A DNA stretch of 64,000 nucleotides from Tanypteryx hageni (lineage: Eukaryota > Arthropoda > Insecta > Odonata > Petaluridae): positions 67,287,211 through 67,351,210 of the forward strand of contig CM054116.1 of NCBI GenBank assembly GCA_028673005.1, written 5' to 3'. The notes under the pieces were generated by a model. The model was not told the DNA's origin. It saw nothing but the letters and a program-made list of their open reading frames with translations, and did no database searches. This document shows, one piece after another, positions 34,757 through 45,983 of this stretch; the first letter of the stretch is position 1; each line of letters starts with the position of its first letter. The translations under genes were made by a program, and so were the position numbers.

Positions 34757-37506
34757 ATTATTGAACATTATTGTTTATTGATAACTAATCAGGTTGACTT
34801 ATAGAAGTGTTAATTATAATTTATCTGATTATTGTGGAGACACTTTATAATATATATGTCCATACATACATGAGAGGAATAAATAAATATTATCTGAGAA
34901 AATGTGGTTGTAGTAATGATTGCTGTACCAATTTGAAGTATCATTGAGGTATTACTTTTAATGTGACTTGATATGTTTGTGTTTCTCTTCTGGTACCACT
35001 TGTATTATTTTTATAATTTATCTTCTTTAATAGTTTAAACATATCATTTGTAAAACGTTTTTTAAAGGTTTTTTTAGCCATGAGTGGCAGATGTAAATAT
35101 GAGGTCCTCCCAGCCAACCACCCCTCCTGATTCAATATATGTATGCAATGTGATGCCATGGGCATCAGGTGGCAATGGAAAAGATATCCCCCAGGATGCC
35201 ATGTGACATCAATCAGCAGTGAAAGTGATATTTAATATTGAGTAATTGATTGGAGTTGGATATTTTTTGAGCAGAAAGTGATCTGTTGGCCCACTTGAAT
35301 TCTCTCAGATGCCAATTTTCAATCTGAACTTGCATTGCAAATCATGGCTATGTCCTTTGAAAGGGATGCTAGGAAAAGTGCCCTTCTCTGAAAAGTTTAT
35401 GCTAATGTCAGCACTGATTTTTCCTTCTTTAGTTGTACCTATAAAAAGGCAATAGAGAAGTACTAAAGTGGCTGTATAAAAAATTCAATAAATCTTAATG
35501 AATTGATCATAAATGACTCAAGATGAAAAATATGAGATAATTGATGAATGTTAACTACATGAGTTAGTAATGTTGCTATTGTAAGAAGAGACTTGCTCAG
35601 TTTGAGAAATGCAGTTATGAACATTTCCCCATTTCAGCTGATTGACTAGTGCTATATATACTATTTGTTAGTGTATATTTTATGGATGTATTCTCTTCCC
35701 GATTCTTTAATATTTTATAGGTTTGTACTCAGTGATATTAAGTTTCTTTTAATGACCTATTTGGTAATTCAAAAACTTTTAATGCATTAATTAGCCTATA
35801 TCAAATCCATAACATCATTATATAAACTCTTAGCCCTCATACTGGTTCCAGTTCCTGATAGTGTTTCATGTGGCCTATGAAGCTGTTGTGAAAAAAGATC
35901 TGTAAAATTTAATGCAAATTTATATTTTTAAAAATTTAAATTATGATAATTAAACTTTTAACATTGAAATGCTAACCCTAAAAACCTCATTTTAGAGTTT
36001 ATTTTCACTTATATGATACCTCAGAGTTTTTAGGTAACTTCCGATTCTGGACTACTGAAGCATTGGCATTTACCAATGAGACTTGCCAAAGGATTTGTTA
36101 CCACTGATGTAGCCATATAAAAAAGGGTAATATAAATGGAGCAGCAGTGAGTCTTGTCTTTCATAATTGTTTTTGTTTCACTTGATATTTCATGTCATTA
36201 CTCAAACATGTATTCCAGACTATTAACTATTAATATTAAGGTAACTTTGCAATTTTCAAGGCTTGACTTGATACACAATCTCTGACTAGCGCAAATAAAA
36301 TAAAACTGAATGATAGCTAGGAATCTTAATTCTTATTGCCTCAATATCTCACTGTGCCAATCAGAAGTTATAAGGCAGATATGCAAGCAGTAGAATTTTT
36401 TCTAATTTATCCTAGACAAATCTGTCATCAGAAATTCATGGAATTTTGCTGTTTTGCATAAAATTATGAGCTCAAATATAATGTTAATTATAATAGCATC
36501 TTGCATCAGAAGATAAGAGCTGATATCTAGACTTCACAAATGCATTTTTAGAGGCAAATGAGATGCCTGATATTGGAAACTGTGCTTAGTAACACTGATT
36601 ATAAGAGGAGTATATAATGAAGGTTAATATTATGCTGAGAAGCAACAAAGCCCAGTTATAAATTTTCATGAATTACGACAACCAATAATAATTGAATTTT
36701 CAGAATATGGATAAATGATTATTAGAAAAATTTGTGATCTATAGGTTAAATTTAAAAATTACTTCTTCAAGTAAGAGTATTGGAAAATTAGATTTAACTA
36801 ATTGATGGGCATATGTGTGTGCATGTTTGTTTAAGGCTACAACAGATACATATGAATCAGAGGAGAGTAATCAGCTTTTATAAGAATTATAAAAACTTCT
36901 GAACAATAGATATGTAAGTAATAATAAAAGCTTCTAAAAGGTTTTTGTTTACTTTATAGATAGTAAAAAGTGTTTGTTTTACATTAATTAAGTTGGAAAA
37001 CAGGGTCACTGTACATTAGAAAAAATACTGCTGGTCAAAGCTGCACTGAAAGGCTACTTGCTTTATTGCCTTCGAGGAACATAACAAAACAAGGCTGCAG
37101 TCAGTTAAAAAAACACTTGTTTTTCCCCTTTAACCTGTGTCATTCATAGCAACAATCACATGGCATTTTTTCATTCATAATGCTATAGACATTGCAATTC
37201 AGTTGGTGTTTAAGAACCATATGAAAGTACATCTTTACAATTTACTTCACAAAACGTTCAACACTTTGAAATAGTTCTACAGCAGTGAATAACTTCCTCA
37301 CACCATGTAAAAAATATCATATAACAGCTCTGCACTTGACTCTATGTAAAATCAAATCCCACACATTATCATTATTATTCAAACAAAAAAGATATCCATT
37401 CCACTTCTACCTAGGCTGCATTAGTTTCTATTACCATTTACCTCCATTTAAATTTGTTGCTGAGGGTTCACTAATGATTATCAAGTAAGTAAATGTAGTG
37501 TATATG

Positions 37507-37728
37507 CAGTGCTGGAAATGTATAAATGTTCATTCTGATCATTGCAAGCCCTTCCTACTTAATGCATGGTGCTGCATGATTTAAGGGGGAGATAGGATCA
37601 TGATATAACAAGTTCTGTGTTTCTGCGTAGTGGGGGGGCCATGTGAAATGCAGCCTTCTGAATTTTTTGTGTATAGGGGGGATAGCCATTGACCTCTGTA
37701 TCAGTGTCGTGGCTCACTTCCAGCACTG
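37507..37728. mobile_element. MITE with hAT-like ends
   Basis: The left end CAGTGCTGGAAATG and the reverse complement of the right end, CAGTGCTGGAAGTG, match at 13 of 14 bases. The flanking 8-mers do not clearly match, so the superfamily assignment rests on the CAGTG ends only. Confidence 0.65.
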
Positions 37729-40700
37729 TTCAGACGTCATTTAAAAGAGTTTTCACTATTCAACCTCACCCATCTCACGAAACCACAATAGAAATAAATG
37801 CAGAGCAAGGCTGAAAGGGAGGAAACCATTCTTTTTGACAGCATACTTCTTGACTAAAGGCACAGTCTCGGAAATATAAGCCCGAGCCAACTTTTCACTC
37901 ATCAAAGAGAGTCTATTTTTGTAACCAACTCCAATTCTTAAATGCTGATCGAGCAAAATTAACATTGAAGAGAGGCACAAAAAGGTGGTGAAATATAATA
38001 TTATAAACATTTTGCAACATATCTGTAAAGGAAACATTTTTTTAACTCTCATAAATTAATAATCATCAACAATTCAAACATTTCTTTAAAAGATGTGAAT
38101 GGTCACTGGAAGAAGCCTCTTCTGATTTTTTTAAATAAATATTCTCAACTGTTGAAAATACTTTTGAACAAATAGAACTCATCTTCTTTTCATCAAGATC
38201 TTCATCATCATCTAAATGGTCCAGCCATTTTTACTTATGTATATATATATATATTTTGCTATACATATAATCATATGTAGACATGTTGTTTTTCACTAGT
38301 AAAATACTATTATTATACATTTTATTTACACACCACAAAATACTGTGACTTGGGTGTAAAAACATGGCTTTCTATTTAACACTTGTATTATTGAGCACCC
38401 TAAAATCTTTTTTAAAGCTATATACTTCTGTATTTTTATGTATGCTAAATATTGCACAGTTTATTTTTAGTAGCCACTATGCTCAAAACTCTCTATCTTT
38501 TTGGTGAAATATATTCTTCTCCAAGCATGCTTCTGATGTGGTCACCCACATTGAAAAAACAGTCACTTGGTAAAATCACGCACACAATTATACACAGGCA
38601 CACTTGCACATTTGCAGTTAACAATGTAACAGCAACAAATAACATGAGCTAACTTCATCCCTCCTTATTATTCACAAGCACAGATGATTTTGTCACTTTC
38701 TTTTTTTGTCTTGAATGCATGGACCATATTTGAGCACCAGGGAGAAAAAGCACGTTTATTTTACATATGCAGCATATTTTCCTTGAAGAAAGATTACCAT
38801 GTCTGCTTAACCAACTGTAAAAAGTTGTCATTATTTAAGTTTTCGTAATGTATTGCAGTTTTACTACTTCTTACACATAGTATTAATGCTTGTCTGATTG
38901 CAAATTGTATCTAGTTTTTAATGCATTGTTATTTTAATTACTATTGAAAATGAACCAAGTCAGTCCACATTTTATAACAAATAATGTGGAAATTTAATAT
39001 GGGAAGGAAATAATTCATACTGGTGGAACAGTAGGAGAGCAACTCTTTAAGCAATTTGAAGGAATTGGTAATGATCATTTTTGAATGGATCTCAGGATGA
39101 ATATGGATTTTTAGAAATGTATTTATTGTAACAAGATGGCTAGTTATTTTACTTATTAATATCCAATCATGAGATACCTTGGTGATCAATGACTTTATTA
39201 CTTAGTTTCCAAATTTCTACTGAGATTGATTGGACAATTATGAAAATTCACAACTTTTAGCAGGAAAATATCTTTTCTACACATTTATGCTGGTATTATT
39301 TTTGAACATGATTAAAAATATTTTTCAAAGGGAACTTATCATGTATAATTTAACAAACACTGATGCAACACTTACAACTGCAGGGATTCATTTCAGAGGG
39401 TTAGAAAATATAAAATTCTCAACAATTATATTGCTAAAAAACCATGTCAATAGTCATGATGGAATAGTCAAAATCATCTCTATAAAAGGCATTCATATCA
39501 ATTCATGAATTTCACACATCTTCCATCACTTTGATGCCACATTTAAGAGTTAACTATTTCAATGCAAATATGAGATAAGTATTGAGGCAAGTATCATGAA
39601 AAGTTGCTAAATTATATGTTGCTGATAAATGCTATTTTTTGTGTTCTGGGCAGTCTAGCTGCCTGGAGACCTGTAATCTTTCCAAAAGAGCAGTGCATAT
39701 GTCTTAATGACCATTAATTTTACATAACCAATCAAAATGTTTAGTAGCTTTTTCATTTTTAGTTTCATTGTGCAGGTTTCCAAATAACTCTAGCAAAATT
39801 ACCTTCCAGCATTGCTGAATGTGACTCAAACACAAATTGGGATAATTTCTGGTGGAAACCCCTGTAATCACTTCCTCATCACAGTGCTAATATTAAAAAA
39901 TAATAGTGATACTCATTAAGAGACAGGTTTCAGATTGGCTAAACAATACTGACATCCTTCTAAAATATACCTATATCAAGACATCCCCCTTGTCTTTTTT
40001 TAACTCTTGATTTCAAAACTTCTTTAACACTCCCTTATAAATGTCTGAAAGAGCAACTCCTGTGGCTATCACAGCCACAGGTTCAAACAGACTCCCTGCC
40101 ATTTGATATACCCATAAAAAATGTGCATAGACTTGAAAAAGTATGCCAAACAGTGGCAGGACAAAAAAATAACATCTACAGATCTTCAGCTTGCTTTAAA
40201 TTGATATTGAGCAAGCATTTCCCTCAAAATGAGGGTGATATATATGGAGGCTGCAGTTGAGGATGGTGTCACACCCCACCAATGGATACCTTACCTTCAA
40301 CGAAAGAAAAAAATTCAAAAAGAATAAGAAAAAGTATAAGTGAAAAGAGTCTAGCCTAAAAAGGAAATAAATTAGAAGCTACTGCCAATTTTGCTCAACT
40401 CGAGGATTTCTCAAATCAAAATTAAATAGTTAAAACCATAATAGAAGTTAACTCATGAAAGCATTTAGTGGTGATGACAAAAAAAGGATGAAATATCTCG
40501 TTACCCCTGTTCAAACCTCTTAGTATACAAGTATGTTCCAAAATAAAATAAATTGCGGCAACAATCGATCCACATCAACAGCAGAATGGCATAAAGGCTT
40601 CCCTTGTCACCCCCATGAATAAGATTGAGAAAATGAGGGTGTATGTGTGTGTGTGTACATCAACTACAAAAAAATACCCCTACCATTATCATTAACATTA

Positions 40701-41669
40701 TTATTAGTATGCGACATCTCTGTATGCAATAGGCCAAGAAAAACTGCGGCATTAAGGCCATCCTATTTTTTATTACAATTCAGCCTTCTTTAATTTTTTT
40801 AAGGCCCAGGCAGACCTAAATCCCTACTCTGGAGAGATATCAAATAAAAAAAACATCTTAAAAGCAACATCATTCAGTTCAAAACTCTTTTTGTAAAATG
40901 ATGAATGCTCAAGGGGTCAAGGACAGATTCTCCTCAAGGCAGGATGGGGTGGGGTGTGGTCAATGGCTTAACATATGCATTTCATGAGAGATGATATGAA
41001 GAAAAACAATGAACAGATGAAGGGAGTTCATTGGCATTTTTCCTTTTCTTACTGAGTGTATGCTGTAACTAGTGAGTGGATGATCGTTTTCGATGGATGA
41101 AAAACAGAGCTAAAATATTTATTTAACGATATTATTCTTTCCTTTCCTCCTCTCTCTCTCTCTTTTACTTTCTCCTTCTTGGCTATTTTTTTGTAAGCCG
41201 CACACATTTTGTTTAAATTCTATCCTCTTTAATTTCCAACCCTTTCTCTCTCTTTATTTAATTTAAGTTATACAATGTCCTCTTGATTTATTGAACGGGA
41301 AGGATTCCTTCACCATCTTGATCACTGGGAAGTTTCTCATTTATATTTTGGGGCGTTTGCATGGGGGAGAAGGGATCGGGGGGGGGACTCACTCCTTCAA
41401 CGCAGTGACGACATATTATTTTTCCCCCTTTTTTTTAAAACGTAACAAATCCATTTTTTATACACGTCAATAACACAATACAGACTTCTCTCATTATTAA
41501 TCGAGCTCATATTCGAAACAGCCATCAAATTCGGAGGCAACGAGCGACTTTCTTTCTCTAGTTTCCGCTCTTGTCGTAATTGACACCAGTTTCCAAACTT
41601 GTTTGGCGGTGCCTTTCCCTCCTTATAATAAGCGCACCGTCCAGATAAAGAAAACCTCACGATGGAACC

Positions 41670-41688
41670 TTCTCTCTCTCTCTCTCTC
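41670..41688. repeat. (CT)n microsatellite
   Basis: A short pure CT run is followed by a T run, in the region downstream of the Ih stop codon. Confidence 0.9.
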
Positions 41689-41888
41689 GTTTTTTTTTTA
41701 CTCATGATCGTTATTCCCGCTGAAGATGGCGTGGGAATTGAAAAAAAAGAGCGGGAATCGTGGGAAATTCTCCCCCTTGAAGAAGCTCCGCCTCCGAAAT
41801 GAAACAAGTCACCCTTCACTACAAAAAACGAACAAACAACTCGACGCAACCTCTTTACACGTTTCGCGAGAGGGTGCGGGCGTGTTTT

Positions 41889-41921
41889 TTGTGTGTGTGT
41901 GTGTGTGTTGTGTGTGTGTGT
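41889..41921. repeat. (GT)n microsatellite
   Basis: Two GT runs are separated by a single TT interruption. Confidence 0.9.
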
Positions 41922-42104
41922 ACATGTGTGACAGTATAAAACTCGCGATCCTCGACGATCAAAATATCACCGGAGAGCCTCGTCGTCTTCGCCTCGCCTC
42001 CTCTTAAGTACTCGTCGACCAGTCCAGCTCCTCTTCTTCACCCTCTCTCGCTTCCTTTTCTTCTTTTTCTGCTTGCTGTTTCCGCGTCTCCCCCTCCCTC
42101 CTCC

Positions 42105-42759
42105 TCAGTTGAAGGGGCCTCCCGACCTCCTGTGCCTCCCGTGCCCGAAAGCCGTCTCGTCGTGGGACTTGTGGAACGTGGGGGCGGGATCTCGAAGTCC
42201 ACCTCCCCCGCTTCCACCACTTCCTCCTCCCCTCTTCCCCAAGTCCACCATACCAGACACCTCGCTTTCGCTTTTGGGGCGCGGCGGGGGTAGACCGAGG
42301 ACCGCCGCCGCCACGCCACCTCCTCCACCCACCACGACCCCGCACACGCCCCCCTTTCCCAGCACGCTTCCGGGCACGCCGAGGTTCGAGAGGACCCCGG
42401 TGTGCGTCATGTCCCCCCGCCGCCTCTTCTTGCGCTTCTTCTTCCGCCTCCCGCTGCTCGCGCTCCTCCCCAGGCCGACCTCTTCGTCCCCCTCCTCCTC
42501 GTCCCCCAACTTCCTCCTCCGGCGCCGCCTCCTCCTCAGCTCGGCGGCGCCGTCTCCGCCGTCCCCCTCCACGTCCACTTCCTCGTCTTCCTCGTCGTCG
42601 TCGTCCTCCTCGTCGCCGGAGTTTAAGGAATCGTCGGTGGTGGTGACGTGGTCGGCGGCCTCCGCGAGGGCGTTGACGACCGCGTTGATGGTCTTGCTCT
42701 CTCCCGTCGCGTCGTCTCTCTGGGACACGAGGTTGGGGTTCTTTCCGATCTTGTTCAAT
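42105..42759 (-). CDS. Ih: Ih terminal exon: charged low-complexity tail
   Basis: The exon starts after CCTCCAG and finishes the Arg codon of AAER. It continues LNKIGKNPNLVSQRDD and INAVVNALAEAADH, both typical of insect Ih, so it is genuine. After that the sequence becomes highly biased: an acidic run (GDEEDDDDEEDEEVDVEGD), an Arg run of eight, a KKKRKKRRR cluster, and glycine-rich stretches. It ends with TGA-terminated GGPFN. The exon is very GC-rich compared with its surroundings. The C-terminal two-thirds match nothing I know. A downstream splice that removes part of it cannot be excluded. Confidence 0.85.
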
Positions 42760-43205
42760 CTGGAGGGTGAAGGGTAGAGAGAGGTAATGGGAAGATTTTT
42801 GCTTTATTTTCGGACTCGGAATTGAAAGAAAAGAACGCGCGCGAGGTCGATGTCTGGCGGGGACTGCGCGTCCATGCGTCGCAGTCTGTCCGGTACGGGC
42901 CGGTAAATAATTGCCACAGCAGCCAAATTTTATTTGCTTTATGTTTAGTATACGTTAATTTATTTTACGTTCAAGTACAAAAATTAAATTAGCTTGTTTT
43001 GTATTGCCGCTGTATACAGAATGCTTCAATTAAAGCCATTAGTTTAATTACTTAAATATCAATTTGGTAATTTTTTTGAGTAAACATAAAAAACCGTAAA
43101 TATCGAATTATGTCGGTTTTGCTTCCATGCAACATCTCACATTTCGGTTTTAATTTCTCACTGGCCACCATAGGGATGGAGAATACAGTGAAGGTGTGGC
43201 TAGAG

Positions 43206-43280
43206 CAGGGGAGTGCAAACCTTTTTACAAGGCGGGCCGGATTATCAGTCGTGGGTATTTCGGTGGGCCACATTAGGTTC
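43206..43280. mobile_element. Possible hAT element end in the last Ih intron
   Basis: CAGGGGAGTGCAAACCTTTT and the GGCGGGCCGGATTA following it resemble the start of a widespread hAT-type MITE. No matching opposite end or target duplication was found, so it may be truncated. Confidence 0.4.
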
Positions 43281-43750
43281 GAAGAATAGGAAGTATCATA
43301 TACTAAGCATAGTACATAAAGTTCGCCTTTGGAAGACGGATATCGCTATCCAATAGAATTTTTACCGCGAAAGATCGCGCACTAATTAAGCCGATATAAC
43401 CATTTTCTATTCTTTTCAAAGGGCAACCAGATACAAAGAAGAATTATTTTCCTCATTTTCTTGAATTATTTTGATGAAATATGAATTTATTCTCGACAAT
43501 GAATTCCTGACATTTTGATCATTTGATCAATACGTAAAATGAATAATTTATTTAATTTTAGGTGAAGCAACACTGGGGAATTTGTGGATTAAAAAATACG
43601 CGTCCACGCCGTTAGAACGCAGATTTGTTTCCAAGATGTAACTCGAACCGTTTGAGAATCATACCGAGGCATGGACGGATAATTTCAATCTCGCAGAAGC
43701 AAGATAAATTGTCGCAGACAAATGGGTGGGAATCGGTTGGGTCAGTTTAC

Positions 43751-44027
43751 CTTTCCGCAGCCACGCTCTCCATCGTGCGACGCATCAATGGGTACTGGTC
43801 CAGCACTGCGTTGAAGTGCTCCACCGAAAGGGAGAATAGGTTGCAGTATGTCTCTGCGCGAACAGAGGCCACTCTGCGGGCGTTCGTTAGGAGACATATC
43901 TCGCCGAAGTAGGAACCGTCGGAGAGTGAAGTTGCCACTTCTCCGTTTGCCATCACAATATCCACTATCCCTTCCTGGATGAAATACATCTTTGTTCCGA
44001 TCGTACCTTCCTTGATGATGATGTCAC
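43751..44027 (-). CDS. Ih: Ih exon: cyclic-nucleotide-binding domain
   Basis: The exon has 277 bases, starts in phase 1 after ATTGCAG and ends in phase 2 before [26 protein letters not shown] opens the CNBD beta-roll. The cAMP phosphate-binding cassette is [19 protein letters not shown], with the Glu that contacts ribose and the Arg that contacts phosphate both present. The position that is Thr in vertebrate HCN (RRTAS) is Val here, as I recall for fly Ih. The exon ends in the C helix ([15 protein letters not shown]). Confidence 0.96.
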
Positions 44028-44297
44028 CTGCAATTAAGCATTTTGAATTGATGCATAGTGAAGCAATCCATAGAATTTCAAGGTTGGAAAAACGAGAATG
44101 AACCTATGGCGACTTATTTATTATCTATTAATTGACCACCAATTTACTAATTAATTATAGAATTGTTAGTTAATTATGAAAAATAATTACTAATGAGACC
44201 ATTGAGCTTTCTCACATGAATGGAAAACTGCATCAAAGATAACAGTAAAATAATTATCAACTAGTTATTACTAAATTAACTTATTAACCACTGAAAC

Positions 44298-45975
44298 CAG
44301 GGGCGAATCCTCCATGGAAGCAAGGGAAGCATTGCTTCCAAATTAGAATTTAAAATAATAATAAGAGTAATAACAATAAAAATCACTCATTCACAAGGGC
44401 AATTTTAGAAGCACACCTTCAGTAAAACCGTGTGACTGCGCGACATTTTTAAAATCCACCATGACAGCTGGCGCTGCACAATGGCCGAAAATATCCCACT
44501 AGCATACTAGGAAGCAAGAATATTATTGCAAACACTTCGATGAGCCATTCGCTGTAGTATATGAGCGTAGACTAGGCGTCTGGTCCAGTTATATTACAGT
44601 TTCAATAAGTCGAAATTCTGAAGTTTCATGTGAACCTTCAAGGTTATAGAAGTGTTTTTGTTATAGTAGTGCATTAACAGATATATCCAAGCATTTTGGC
44701 TAAAATAGAAGGAATTTCGCGGTTTTTCTCAGCATAATAAATTACGGAGTGGAAGCAATTTTAAAATTCCAAACATGAGTGAACCGAGTGCCTTAAATGC
44801 TTCTGTTGTGCTTTCAAACGGCCCTGGTGAGGTTTCATTTTGTGAAGTGCGTAATATATTAACGAAAAGTTTTTCATCGAACAATTTTCAGGCTAAGAGT
44901 GAAATTATTTAAACAGGCAGGTCAAAACCTCGCCTAAATTTAAATATAAAAATTAAATCATGCACAAGACTTTTTAACGTAGATATTTATAATATTGTTG
45001 AAAGGTTGAATGGATGCGAGAGCAAAGCAAAATTATTTTGTTGGTCATGTTTACTTTTTTCGAACGAAATAAATTTTTGAACTAAAACGGGATTTAAATA
45101 ATATTCATAAGGTAATAAAACGACATTCGATAAATAAAGAACATTTATAGTAAATTCTTCAAGAAAATACATATCGAATATAACATGTTTTAGATAATCA
45201 GTTGGAAATTACTCATCGCCAGCACAACGAAGCAGTAAAGAAAAATCAGGAAATGTTAAAAAGATTTATTAATATAGTTTGTTTTTTGGGAGAGCATGAA
45301 TTTGGCTTTCATGGTCATAACGAATCCAGTGACTCTGTAAATAAAGGTAATTACGTGGACTTGGTCGAATTGGTTGCTAAATACGAAGATACATTTGGAG
45401 ACCATTTGGAACATTCCACAGTGTTTCGTGGGACTTTCAGTGCAATACAGAATGATTTAATTTCTTGTGTTGGCCAAGTTGCAGTGCAAAAAATTAAACA
45501 AGATGCATTCGACTCCCTCAAGAACAGTTACGAAAATTATTTCGACATGCTCTGCGTTCCGAACTTTCGGTTATATATCAAATAGAAGATATTGGTAAAA
45601 ACAGCGTTAGCGATGTATATCATTTCATTAGAGAAAACGGTTTAGACAAAGCTTACTCTCAAGTGGCAAAATTATATGAATTAGTTTTGACAATACCTGC
45701 GACCAGTGCTTCAACTGAACAAAGTTTTTAAGCTCTCAAACATATCAAAACATTAGTGAGGAATTCCAAAAAGTATGGACTCTCTAAATTAGCAATTCTA
45801 TCAATCGGAAAAGCCCTCATCAAAGGACTTTCTCAAAAGCCCGTGTTCTAGGATGACGTTATTGCAGAATTAGCAAAGAAGGAAAGAAGAATTCCTTCGC
45901 TTTTCAAATAACAAGGTAAGATCTGATTTCCATAATTAATTGCTTCCGTATAAAAAATCTCAGGATTTGCCTCTG
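44298..45975 (+). mobile_element. Decayed, internally deleted hAT transposon in an Ih intron
   Basis: The left end CAGGGGCGAATCCTCCATGGAAGC matches the reverse complement of the right end, CAGAGGCAAATCCTGAG...GGAAGC. The flanks CTGAAAC (44291-44297) and CTGAATAC (45976-45983) look like an 8-base target duplication with one base lost. It is 1678 bases long. It lies antisense to Ih, in the 6.2-kb intron between the C-linker and CNBD exons. Confidence 0.85.
44775..45911 (+). pseudogene. hAT transposase (ZMYM1-like) fossil
   Basis: From ATG 44775 (MSEPSALNASVV) the reading meets a stop near 44909. It then shows LNGCESKAKLFCWSCLLFSNE of the TTF zinc domain, several stops, and an open stretch (45202-45585) reading RQHNEAVKKNQEMLKRFIN, GFHGHNESSDSVNKGNYVD and STVFRGTFSAIQNDLIS. 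The whole DDE middle is missing. The end is the hAT dimerization region (LYELVLTIPATSASTEQSF, stop, ALKHIKT). It belongs to the same family as the transposase at 27333-29573 but is clearly older. Confidence 0.85.
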
Positions 45976-45983
45976 CTGAATAC

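Larger units (their letters stand above)
34757..42104. other. No protein-coding gene recognised; may contain the Ih 3' UTR
   Basis: About 7.3 kb of AT-rich sequence lies directly downstream of the Ih stop codon (Ih is on the minus strand). It carries only short chance frames, one MITE (37507-37728) and simple repeats. Long 3' UTRs are common for neuronal channel genes, so part of this may be transcribed. The sequence does not show a decisive poly(A) site. Confidence 0.5.

Noticed and set aside
42073..42777. Long Ser/Pro/Leu-rich plus-strand frame
   Set aside because: It is the antisense shadow of the Ih terminal exon, which has the correct splice acceptor and conserved residues.
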